A DNA stretch of 5,568 nucleotides. Origin: an uncultured Pseudodesulfovibrio sp. Its GTDB lineage: Bacteria; Desulfobacterota; Desulfovibrionia; Desulfovibrionales; Desulfovibrionaceae. The stretch's first letter is position 1, and every line of letters begins with the position of its first letter. The stretch spans positions 1 through 5,568 of the forward strand of contig CAMYLL010000201.1 in NCBI GenBank assembly GCA_947259235.1. Reading direction: 5' to 3'. This document shows, piece by piece, positions 1-5,568 of this stretch. Both the position numbers and the translations under genes were made by a program. The notes beneath the pieces are model-generated. The model made no database searches, was not told the origin of the DNA, and saw only the letters and a list, made by a program, of their open reading frames with translations.

Positions 1-33
1 ACGCGTAGGCCGGGGCAACCGGTCGATCTCTAA
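1..33 (+). CDS. nuoC: NADH-quinone oxidoreductase subunit C, 3' end only
   Basis: Reading from base 1 gives ten codons, TRRPGQPVDL, and a TAA stop at 31-33. A short basic, proline-containing tail of this kind, lying directly upstream of nuoD, fits the C-terminus of NuoC (30 kDa subunit), the peripheral-arm protein that packs against NuoD. The stop lies 16 nt before the nuoD ATG. The identification rests mainly on position in the conserved A-B-C-D order, because the visible peptide is too short to be diagnostic. The rest of the gene lies off the left edge. Confidence 0.65.
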   Translation, partial: TRRPGQPVDL

Positions 34-49
34 ACCGGACTGAGAATTT

Positions 50-1222
50 ATGTCGGCTTACCAAAACATGGACCAGATGACGGGTGATTTCTACACCCAG
101 AAGTTTGAGGCCGGAAAGCAGGACGGAACCCTGATCATCAACATGGGTCCGCAGCATCCGTCGACACACGGCGTTTTGCGGATCGTGATCGAGGTGGACG
201 GCGAATACATCGTCCGCGCTGAGCCCGTGCTGGGCTACCTGCACCGCATGCACGAAAAAATGGGCGAGACCCAGACCTGGGGTGGATTCATCCCCAACAT
301 GGGTCGCGTCGACTACGGACACGCCATGGCCTGGAACTGGGCCTACGTCGGCGCTGTCGAAAAACTCATGGGCATAGAGGTTCCCGAGCGCGCGCAGTAT
401 CTGCGGGTCATCATGACCGAGCTCAACCGCCTCACTTCCCACCTGCTTTGGTGGGGGGCCTATATCCTCGACCTGGGCGCGTTCACGCCCATCATGTACG
501 CGTTCGACGATCGCGAAATGCTCCTGGACATCCTGCAGAGGCCATCGGCCTCCAGGCTGACCTACAGCAACTTCCGCGTCGGCGGCGTGCAGATGGACCT
601 GGACGACAAATGCATAGAATTGATCAAGGCGTTCATCCCGCACTTTCGCGAGCGGTTGCCGATGTATCACGATCTGGTCACGGCGAATCTCATTCTCCGT
701 CGCCGCATCGAGGGCATCGGCATCATCGATCAGGACATGTGCCGTCGTTACGGCTGTACCGGTCCCGTCCTGCGCGGAGCAGGGGTTCCCTTCGATCTGC
801 GCAAGGACGAGCCGTATTCGGTCTACGACCGTTTCGACTTCGAGATTCCGACCCAGGAATCCGCCTGCTCGGCCGGACGCTACCACGTCCGCGTGGCCGA
901 GATGGAGCAGAGCCTGCGCATCATCGAACAGGCCCTCGAACAGCTTCCGAGCGCGGAAGGCGGCCACATCATGGACAAGGCCCCCAAGCCGTCCATGAAG
1001 CCTCCGGCGGGCGAGGCCTACTTTGCCGTCGAGGGGGCTCGCGGCAAGATCGGCGTCTACGTCGTATCCGACGGAAACAAGGTCCCGTACCGCGTCAAGC
1101 TGCGCGCGCCGGGCTTCTCCAACATGAACGCGTTTGCCGAGGCCGCAACAGGAACCATCCTGGCCGACGCCGTGGCCATTCTTGGAAGCCTTGACCTGAT
1201 TATCCCAGAACTCGACAGGTAG
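50..1222 (+). CDS. nuoD: NADH-quinone oxidoreductase subunit D (49 kDa subunit)
   Basis: NuoD is the peripheral-arm subunit of complex I that, with NuoB, forms the quinone-reduction site next to cluster N2. The 390-aa product has the usual length for a separate NuoD, not fused to NuoC. The signature GPQHPSTHGVLR lies at residues 33-44. H40 and Y89 (in GRVDYGH) are 49 residues apart, matching the spacing of the quinone-headgroup residues His38 and Tyr87 of the Thermus Nqo4 subunit. Other family blocks are EPVLGYLHR (about 58-66), the TGPVLRGAGVPFDLRK stretch (about 237-252) and the C-terminal IPELDR ending. The protein descends from the NiFe-hydrogenase large subunit but lacks the CxxC metal-binding pairs, as expected. 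The ATG at 50 leaves about 30 residues before the signature, normal for the family; only a weak purine-rich stretch (37-46) precedes it. Two cysteines, C231 and C236, flank the TGPVLR block. The next gene is nuoH, 9 nt on, rather than nuoE/F/G. Confidence 0.97.
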   Translation: MSAYQNMDQMTGDFYTQKFEAGKQDGTLIINMGPQHPSTHGVLRIVIEVDGEYIVRAEPVLGYLHRMHEKMGETQTWGGFIPNMGRVDYGHAMAWNWAYVGAVEKLMGIEVPERAQYLRVIMTELNRLTSHLLWWGAYILDLGAFTPIMYAFDDREMLLDILQRPSASRLTYSNFRVGGVQMDLDDKCIELIKAFIPHFRERLPMYHDLVTANLILRRRIEGIGIIDQDMCRRYGCTGPVLRGAGVPFDLRKDEPYSVYDRFDFEIPTQESACSAGRYHVRVAEMEQSLRIIEQALEQLPSAEGGHIMDKAPKPSMKPPAGEAYFAVEGARGKIGVYVVSDGNKVPYRVKLRAPGFSNMNAFAEAATGTILADAVAILGSLDLIIPELDR

Positions 1223-1231
1223 GGTGGATCA

Positions 1232-2206
1232 ATGAACGAATTCATACAGAACCTGATACCAGTGGTCATCGCCGTGGTCGGCTCCATGGTCTGGCTGGGC
1301 ATCAACGCTCTGGTGCTGGTCTACTGCGAGCGCAAGTTTGCGGGCCACATCCAGCGTCGGCCCGGCCCCTTCGAGGTCGGCCCCCACGGCGTGCTCCAGA
1401 CACTCATAGACGGCCTGAAACTGATGGGAAAACAGCTCCTGACCCCGGACAACGCGGACGGCTTCCTTTATTGGCTGGCCCCGATCCTGTCCATGATTCC
1501 GGTGCTGCTGCTCTTCATGCCCATCCCCTACGGTCCGGTCCTGACCGGCATGCAGGTCAACCTCGGCCTGCTGCTTATCCTGGCCTTCTCCAGCTTCAAC
1601 GGCCTGGCCGTGATCCTGGCGGGCTGGGCCTCCAACAACAAATGGGGCGTTCTCGGCGCGGCCCGTGCCGTGGCCCAGACGGTAGCCTACGAGATTCCGC
1701 TGCTGCTGACGGTCCTGGCCATCGCCTTCATGACCGGCACGCTGGACCTGACAGAGATCACGGCCCAGCAGGCAGGGCACATAGGCAACTGGTTCATCTG
1801 GAAGCAGCCTCTGGCTTTCATCATCTTCCTGATCGCCATGTTCGGCGAGACCAATCGCGCTCCCTTTGACCTGGCCGAGGCCGAGTCCGAGCTGACCGCG
1901 GGCTTCCATACTGAATACTCGTCCATGGGCTTCGGTCTGTTCTTCATGGCGGAGTATGGATACATGGTCGTCATCTGCTCGGTCTGTTCCGTCCTGTTCC
2001 TGGGCGGCTTCCACGGACCGATTCCCGGCATTGAAGGCTGGTGGTGGATGCTCGCCAAGACCTACGCCCTGCTGTTCCTGATGATCTGGGCGCGGTGGAC
2101 CTTCCCCAGGGTGCGGTTCGACCAGCTCCTGAACATCAACTGGAAATGGCTGCTGCCGCTGGCGACGTTCAATCTGCTGGCCACAGCGCTTATCATGAAG
2201 CTGTAG
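1232..2206 (+). CDS. nuoH: NADH-quinone oxidoreductase subunit H
   Basis: NuoH (ND1 homologue) is the inner-membrane subunit that anchors the peripheral arm, forms most of the quinone entry chamber and passes the redox signal to the proton channels. The 324-aa product is hydrophobic with about eight membrane segments, as the family requires. Signatures visible are ERKFAGHIQRRPGP (residues 33-46) followed by a VGPHGVLQTLIDGLKL block, and the acidic loop GETNRAPFDLAEAESELTAG (205-224) followed by FHTEYS. That Glu-rich loop belongs to the quinone-cavity/E-channel region. MAEYGYM follows, and the C-terminus has the conserved WARWTFPRVRFDQLL pattern. The ATG at 1232 is preceded by an AGGGTGG Shine-Dalgarno-like stretch at 1221-1227 that overlaps the nuoD stop, implying translational coupling. 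No truncation or missing key residue is seen. Confidence 0.97.
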   Translation: MNEFIQNLIPVVIAVVGSMVWLGINALVLVYCERKFAGHIQRRPGPFEVGPHGVLQTLIDGLKLMGKQLLTPDNADGFLYWLAPILSMIPVLLLFMPIPYGPVLTGMQVNLGLLLILAFSSFNGLAVILAGWASNNKWGVLGAARAVAQTVAYEIPLLLTVLAIAFMTGTLDLTEITAQQAGHIGNWFIWKQPLAFIIFLIAMFGETNRAPFDLAEAESELTAGFHTEYSSMGFGLFFMAEYGYMVVICSVCSVLFLGGFHGPIPGIEGWWWMLAKTYALLFLMIWARWTFPRVRFDQLLNINWKWLLPLATFNLLATALIMKL

Positions 2207-2216
2207 AGGTGTACCC

Positions 2217-2804
2217 ATGAATGCATTGAGAAAACACGTCATACAGCCGATTATCGACTGTTGGAGCCTGCTGGTGGGGCTCAAGATCACGGGCAAGTAC
2301 TTTTGCAAGCCCCTGATCACCGTCCATTACCCGCGTCAGGTCATCGACGACGAGAACCTGACCACCTACGGCGGGCATGTCGAGCTCATCGGCAAACCCA
2401 AGGATCCGGCCATGCCCAAGTGCATTTCCTGCATGATGTGCGTGACCAACTGTCCGAGCGGATGCCTCAAGGTCGTCAAGCAGAAGGTGGAAAAGCCCAC
2501 GCCCGAACAGGAACAGGCATGGAAGGAGGCCGAAGAGCGCGGCGAGAAAGTTGTCAAGCCCAAGGCACCCAAGAATCCGGCCAAGTTCGTCTATGACTAC
2601 ACGCTGTGCAGCCTCTGCGGCACGTGCATCGACAACTGTCCGGCCAAGTCGCTCAAGTTCTCCAACAACATCTATTGGGTGGCAACGTCCCGGAAAGAGA
2701 TGAAAATTGATCTTCTCGCCCGGCTCAAGGGGCAGGCAACGGACCTTTCCGCTCCCGCTCCCAAAACCGAAGCCAAACCGGCTGCGGCGGAGAAGGAGGC
2801 TTAA
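2217..2804 (+). CDS. nuoI: NADH-quinone oxidoreductase subunit I, two [4Fe-4S] clusters
   Basis: NuoI (TYKY) carries clusters N6a and N6b, which pass electrons towards NuoB cluster N2. Two ferredoxin motifs are intact in the 195-aa product: C69-x2-C72-x2-C75-x3-C79-P and C131-x2-C134-x2-C137-x3-C141-P. An amphipathic, membrane-associating N-terminus (IIDCWSLLVGLKITGKYF, about residues 12-29) precedes them, as in the family. The first cysteines of the two motifs are 62 residues apart, against roughly 39 in E. coli NuoI. The difference is a Lys/Glu/Pro-rich insertion at about residues 86-122. The last 25 or so residues are Ala/Pro/Lys/Glu-rich and probably disordered. The ATG at 2217 has an AGAGGT ribosome site at 2205-2210 with a 6-nt spacer. 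The gene lies 10 nt after nuoH and 1 nt before nuoJ. Function as NuoI is secure; the partner served by the insertion is unknown. Confidence 0.95.
   Translation: MNALRKHVIQPIIDCWSLLVGLKITGKYFCKPLITVHYPRQVIDDENLTTYGGHVELIGKPKDPAMPKCISCMMCVTNCPSGCLKVVKQKVEKPTPEQEQAWKEAEERGEKVVKPKAPKNPAKFVYDYTLCSLCGTCIDNCPAKSLKFSNNIYWVATSRKEMKIDLLARLKGQATDLSAPAPKTEAKPAAAEKEA
2791..2799 (+). promoter_or_regulatory. Ribosome binding site that sets the nuoJ start
   Basis: AGAAGGAGG lies inside the last codons of nuoI, with a 6-nt spacer to the ATG at 2806. It is the strongest Shine-Dalgarno sequence in the window. It decides the start of nuoJ: the reading frame is open upstream to an ATG at 2707, but that start would add 33 Arg/Pro-rich residues that are only out-of-frame nuoI sequence. 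The next ATG, at 2815, would be about 15 nt from the site, which is too far. Confidence 0.8.
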
Positions 2805-2805
2805 T

Positions 2806-3315
2806 ATGGAAGTCATGGCAAAAGTGGCTTTTTGCGTCTACACAGCCGTCATCATCGGCGGGTCCGTGTTCGCGGTGGCCAGCAGCAGCCTGGTGCGCGC
2901 CCTGGTGGGGTTGATAACCACCCTGGTGGGCGTGGCCGGCATGTACATGCTGCTCGCTTCCCCGTTCATGGCCTTCATGCAGCTGCTCATCTACGTGGGA
3001 GCGGTCAGTGTCCTGATCTTCTTCGCGGTGATGCTCACACGGGCCGAGAGCGGAGGCGACGAGGCAAGCGGTGCTCCAATGAAGACCTATGTCTTCGGGC
3101 TGGCAGCCACCATGGCGCCGGCGGCAATCCTCGGCTGGCTGATTCTGACCCGGCCGGTGGCTTCCATCGCCGTTCCCGCCGAGGTCTCCATAAAGCAATT
3201 GGGCGAGGGGCTTCTGGGCTCCTATTTTCTGCCCTTTGAGCTTATCTCGGTAATCCTCATGGTCGCCATGGCCGGAGCCGTGCTCCTGACCTGGGAGAAG
3301 AGGGGGAAGAAATAG
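2806..3315 (+). CDS. nuoJ: NADH-quinone oxidoreductase subunit J
   Basis: NuoJ (ND6 homologue) is a five-helix membrane-arm subunit lying between NuoH and NuoK/NuoA. It takes part in the water and charge path linking the quinone site to the antiporter subunits. The 169-aa product has five hydrophobic segments, at about 7-25, 30-50, 54-77, 92-113 and 137-161. Helix 3 carries the family signature QLLIYVGAVSVLIFFAVML (59-77), including the conserved Tyr (Y63) and the glycine (G65) at the pi-bulge. The last helix follows a YFLPFELIS motif, also typical. A short polar loop with SGGDEASG separates helices 3 and 4. The start was placed at 2806, not at the upstream ATG of the open frame, because of the strong ribosome site and because it begins 1 nt after the nuoI stop. 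The stop directly abuts the nuoK ATG. Confidence 0.94.
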   Translation: MEVMAKVAFCVYTAVIIGGSVFAVASSSLVRALVGLITTLVGVAGMYMLLASPFMAFMQLLIYVGAVSVLIFFAVMLTRAESGGDEASGAPMKTYVFGLAATMAPAAILGWLILTRPVASIAVPAEVSIKQLGEGLLGSYFLPFELISVILMVAMAGAVLLTWEKRGKK

Positions 3316-3624
3316 ATGAGTGCTCTGACCCTTTACCAAATCGTTGCGCTGATCCTGCTGTGCGCCGGCCTCTTCGGCCTGACCCAGCGGAGAAGCCTCG
3401 TCGGCATGCTGATTTGCGTGGAGCTGATGCTCAACGGCGCCGGTCTGTCCATGGTGGCAGCCGCCCAGCTCACGGACTTCAGCGCGACCCTCGGCCAGCT
3501 CGGCACCCTGTTCGTCATGGGGCTTGCCGCAGCCGAGGCCACCCTCGTGCTGGCGATAGTCGTGGTCGTTGCCAGGCGGTTCGGTTCCGCCCAAACCAGT
3601 GACATCACTACCTTGAAGGAATAG
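3316..3624 (+). CDS. nuoK: NADH-quinone oxidoreductase subunit K
   Basis: NuoK (ND4L homologue) is a small three-helix membrane subunit holding two buried glutamates needed for coupled proton transfer. The 102-aa product has the usual length. E36, in the stretch GMLICVELMLNGAGL, and E74, in MGLAAAEATLVLAIVV, match E. coli E36 and E72, which are critical for activity. The three hydrophobic segments are at about 4-22, 28-50 and 62-86. The ATG follows the nuoJ TAG with no gap. A purine-rich stretch at 3298-3307 (AAGAGGGGGA) inside the nuoJ end serves as ribosome site, so the two genes are probably translated in a coupled way. A GTG or an internal start is not needed. Nothing unusual is seen in the protein. 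Confidence 0.95.
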   Translation: MSALTLYQIVALILLCAGLFGLTQRRSLVGMLICVELMLNGAGLSMVAAAQLTDFSATLGQLGTLFVMGLAAAEATLVLAIVVVVARRFGSAQTSDITTLKE

Positions 3625-3626
3625 CT

Positions 3627-5147
3627 ATGATGGACGGGGTTACCATAGAGAGTTCCCGGATACTCCTGCCGGTGGTGATCACGCTGATCGCACCGCTCTT
3701 TATCTGGCTGAACCGAAAAGATGAAAACAAACGTGAGGCAGTCAGCTTCGTCGCGGCAGCCGCCACGTTTGTCTGTGTGTTGTCCATGGCTCCCGCCGTC
3801 CTGGACGGTGAGGTGTGGTACTGCCATGTGACAACTATAATGCCCGGCATTACCATTGCGTTTGCCGCCGACGGCCTTGGCATGATCTTCGGCCTGGTCG
3901 CGTCGTTCCTGTGGTTCTTTGCCACCAGCTACAACGTCGGATACATGCGCGGCCTCAAGGAGCACGCCCAGACCAGATATTACATCTGTTTCGCGGTGGC
4001 CATCTTCGGCGCCACGGGTGTTGCCTTCTCGGCCAACGTGTTCACCCTCTATCTCTTCTATGAGGTCATCACGGTGTTCACGTATCCTCTGGTTTACCAC
4101 CACGAGGACGCCGACGCCAAAATGGGCGCGCGCAAATACATCGTCTACTTGATGGGTACGTCAAAGCTCTTCCTGTTGCCGGCCATGGTCCTGACCTATG
4201 TGCTGGTGGGCAATCTGGACTTCCACCTGACGGATATCGTCAACGGAATGTTCTCTCCCCAGGTCGTAGCCGAGCATCCCCATCTGGTGGCGCTGACCTA
4301 TTGGCTCTACATCTTCGGCATCGGCAAGGCCGCCCTCATGCCGTTCCACAACTGGCTCCCCTCGGCCATGGTCGCACCCACGCCGGTCTCGGCCCTGCTG
4401 CACGCGGTGGCGGTCGTCAAGGCGGGCGTCTTCTGCGTCTGCCGCATCGTCCTGTCCGGCTTCGGCACCAAGACGGTCGGCATGCTGACCCTGAGCCAGG
4501 TTTACGTGGGCAACCCGGGAACCATGCTCGGCGATACGAGCCTTGGTATCGGCACGGCCTACATCGCGGCCTTCACCATCGTGGTCGCCTCGCTCATCGC
4601 CCTGACCAAGGACGACATCAAGGCGCGGCTGGCTTACTCCACGGTGTCACAGCTCTCGTACATCGTCATCGGCGTGACCATGCTCACGGACTCGGCGATC
4701 CAGGGCGGCGTCATGCACATCGCCCACCACGCCTTCTCCAAGATCACGCTCTTCATGGCGGCCGGCGCAATCTACGTGGCCACGCACCTGAAGAAGATCA
4801 GCCTCATGGATGGGCTGGGACGCAGGATGCCGTGGACCTTCGGCGCCTTCGGCCTCGCCTCGCTGTCGATGATCGGCATGCCGCCGGTGTGCGGCTTCGC
4901 CTCCAAGTGGTATCTGGTCAACGGAACCCTGCAGGCGCATCAGATGCCTCTGCTGGTGGCCCTGCTCGCCAGTACCGCCCCGCCGGCCGGGCCGGACTCC
5001 ACCAGCCGGACCGGAAACTGCCGCGCCGTCTCCAGGGTCGTCATTCCGCCGGCGGAAGTCATCATGAAGAACCTCCCGTCGAATCCTTCCTGCCCAAGCC
5101 CCGTCTCGAAGCGGTCGAGACAGGAAGCGATCATCGGTTTAACGTAA
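3627..5147 (+). CDS. Proton-channel (NuoL/MrpD-type) complex I subunit, 3' end replaced
   Basis: This is an antiporter-like membrane subunit of complex I, one of the proton-pumping units. The pattern is clear from the start to about residue 449: FAADGLGMIFGL (about 79-90), the helix-5 glutamate E146 in LYLFYEVITVF, helix-7 lysine K234, then PFHNWLPSAMVAPTPVSALLHA with H259, K265, and the helix-12 lysine K427 in FASKWYL. These are the charged residues of the proton path. The PTPVSALLHA block resembles NuoL, while the overall size and KAALMPFHNWLP resemble MrpD-like subunits, so I do not assign a symbol. Starts at 3627 or 3630 (MM) both fit the AAGGAA site at 3616-3621; the gene lies 2 nt after nuoK. 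From about 4976 to the stop at 5147 the translation becomes Pro/Arg/Ser-rich, loses hydrophobicity and is only the antisense of the hydantoinase gene, so the native C-terminus (perhaps 40-60 residues or more) is missing. If the join is real, the gene is broken. Confidence 0.85.
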   Translation: MMDGVTIESSRILLPVVITLIAPLFIWLNRKDENKREAVSFVAAAATFVCVLSMAPAVLDGEVWYCHVTTIMPGITIAFAADGLGMIFGLVASFLWFFATSYNVGYMRGLKEHAQTRYYICFAVAIFGATGVAFSANVFTLYLFYEVITVFTYPLVYHHEDADAKMGARKYIVYLMGTSKLFLLPAMVLTYVLVGNLDFHLTDIVNGMFSPQVVAEHPHLVALTYWLYIFGIGKAALMPFHNWLPSAMVAPTPVSALLHAVAVVKAGVFCVCRIVLSGFGTKTVGMLTLSQVYVGNPGTMLGDTSLGIGTAYIAAFTIVVASLIALTKDDIKARLAYSTVSQLSYIVIGVTMLTDSAIQGGVMHIAHHAFSKITLFMAAGAIYVATHLKKISLMDGLGRRMPWTFGAFGLASLSMIGMPPVCGFASKWYLVNGTLQAHQMPLLVALLASTAPPAGPDSTSRTGNCRAVSRVVIPPAEVIMKNLPSNPSCPSPVSKRSRQEAIIGLT

Positions 5148-5568
5148 GCGTTCGCGACCGTGGTGCAGGCGCGGTCGAACTCGCGTATTTCCGGGCTGAC
5201 GCCCGACGACAGGGAAACCGGGAGCTGCGGGTGCATCTCCCGGAGCAGGTCGGCGATCCTGTGCTCGTGGACCGGGTTGACATAAGAATGCAGCAAGCAC
5301 ACTGCCACGCTGTCGACCCCAAGTTCGTCAAACCTCTCCAGCACGCCGCGCACGGCGGATTCATCCAATGCGGTCAGAATACCGCCGTCCGACGAGAGGC
5401 GTTCGTCCACGGTAAGGCAGCGCTCGCGTGGGACCAGCAGGTCCGGCTTGTCTATCAACAGATCCTCCTGGTCGTAGCGACGCTCGTAGCCGATCTCCAG
5501 GATGTCGCGGAATCCGGAGGTCAGTATCAGGCCGACCCGGGCGCCCTTTTTCTCGATCAGCGTATTGG
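4940..5568 (-). CDS. HyuA-family hydantoinase/oxoprolinase, internal fragment
   Basis: The frame is open from the right edge (first full codon at 5566-5564) down to a stop at 4940-4942, about 208 codons. The edge reads NTLIEKKGARVGLILTSGFR, then DILEIG, the typical N-terminal-domain stretch of ATP-dependent N-methylhydantoinase A, 5-oxoprolinase and acetone carboxylase beta subunits. Next come KPDLLVPRERCLTVDERL, LLHSYVNPVHE, SSGVSPEIREFDRACTTVANAYVKP, MMTSAGGMTT and RLVESGPAGGAV. The last marks the passage into the second, actin-like ATPase domain. Family members are about 650-700 residues, so roughly the first 80 residues lie off the right edge. The C-terminal two thirds is missing because the frame enters antisense nuo sequence after about 4967 and ends with a spurious RATSRGI tail. 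A TTG at 5458-5456 could be read as a start but lies mid-domain and is not one. The substrate (hydantoin, 5-oxoproline or other) cannot be told. It is normally cytoplasmic and paired with a HyuB partner, which is not seen here. Confidence 0.88.
   Translation of the reverse strand, partial: NTLIEKKGARVGLILTSGFRDILEIGYERRYDQEDLLIDKPDLLVPRERCLTVDERLSSDGGILTALDESAVRGVLERFDELGVDSVAVCLLHSYVNPVHEHRIADLLREMHPQLPVSLSSGVSPEIREFDRACTTVANAYVKPMIASCLDRFETGLGQEGFDGRFFMMTSAGGMTTLETARQFPVRLVESGPAGGAVLASRATSRGI
4961..4979. other. Junction between nuo operon and inverted hydantoinase gene
   Basis: On the + strand the proton-channel protein is still family-like through LLVALLAST (to about 4976). On the - strand the hydantoinase is still family-like through SGPAGGAVLA (down to about 4967). 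Beyond these points each frame reads only the antisense of the other gene. The two conserved proteins therefore meet head-on, with at most about 10 nt that suit both. No insertion-sequence end, target duplication, tRNA, long repeat or terminator is visible here. The break falls inside the coding domains of both genes, which fits either a microhomology-mediated rearrangement or an assembly/amplification chimera. Confidence 0.75.

Noticed and set aside
1229..2320. Long - strand open frame of 363 codons opposite nuoH
   Set aside because: The product is Gln/His/Asp/Gly-rich with no family pattern. It is the antisense of a GC-rich membrane-protein gene with clear NuoH motifs on the other strand.
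2707..2805. Upstream extension of nuoJ by 33 residues
   Set aside because: The extension is Arg/Pro-rich out-of-frame nuoI sequence. The ATG at 2806 has an ideal ribosome site and yields the standard NuoJ N-terminus.
2725..3594. Long - strand open frame of 289 codons opposite nuoJ and nuoK
   Set aside because: The low-complexity, His/Gln/Gly-rich translation spans two well-identified + strand genes, so it is a shadow of codon bias.
3333..4103. - strand open frame of 256 codons opposite nuoK and the proton-channel gene
   Set aside because: It crosses a gene boundary on the other strand and has no recognisable motifs, so it is a shadow.
4961..4979. Mobile element or integration site at the junction
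   Set aside because: No terminal inverted repeat, transposase remnant, tRNA end or target duplication is visible. Both sides are ordinary coding sequence.
4977..5030. GC-rich palindromic look (GCCGGCCGGGCCGG) as a terminator
   Set aside because: It is fully explained as hydantoinase coding sequence (the ESGPAGG motif). No T-run follows and the stem would be short.
1..5568. CRISPR arrays, tRNA, rRNA or tandem repeats
   Set aside because: Almost every base is in an identified coding frame, gaps are 16 nt or less, and no repeated units or cloverleaf-like segments were seen.

Overview
The window is a dense, GC-rich stretch of a bacterial respiratory complex I (nuo) operon on the + strand. Near position 4970 it changes abruptly into an unrelated hydantoinase/oxoprolinase (HyuA-family) gene on the - strand. 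Both edges cut through genes: the left edge leaves only the last ten codons of nuoC, and the right edge cuts the hydantoinase frame, which is open to the end.

Layout: nuoC 3' end (1-33), nuoD (50-1222), nuoH (1232-2206), nuoI (2217-2804), nuoJ (2806-3315), nuoK (3316-3624), then a proton-channel (NuoL/MrpD-type) subunit starting at 3627. Gaps are 16, 9, 10, 1, 0 and 2 nt, so this is one tightly coupled transcription unit with no internal promoter or terminator that I can see. The proton-channel gene follows its family until about residue 449. It then continues for 57 codons that are only the antisense of the hydantoinase gene. On the other strand, the hydantoinase frame follows its family down to about 4967, then runs 7-8 codons into antisense nuo sequence and stops.

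How the genes work together: NuoC, D and I belong to the peripheral arm that passes electrons through Fe-S clusters to quinone. NuoH forms the quinone chamber and couples it to the membrane arm. NuoJ, NuoK and the antiporter-like subunit belong to the proton-translocating membrane arm. NuoD is followed directly by NuoH, so the NADH-oxidising module (NuoE, F, G) is not at its usual place. This gene order is known from 11-subunit complexes that may take electrons from ferredoxin or another donor, as in some Desulfovibrio-like sulfate reducers, Chlorobi, Bacteroidetes and cyanobacteria. The GC-rich coding style and the MrpD-like subunit after NuoK make a Desulfovibrionaceae-like Desulfobacterota my best guess. 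That is an inference from gene order and protein character, not a database match.

I see no new biological system here. The most notable point is the head-on join that truncates two conserved genes within about 10 nt. It is either a real inversion or deletion breakpoint or, more likely, an assembly or amplification chimera. Secondary points are a charged insertion between the two Fe-S motifs of NuoI and the missing NuoEFG block.
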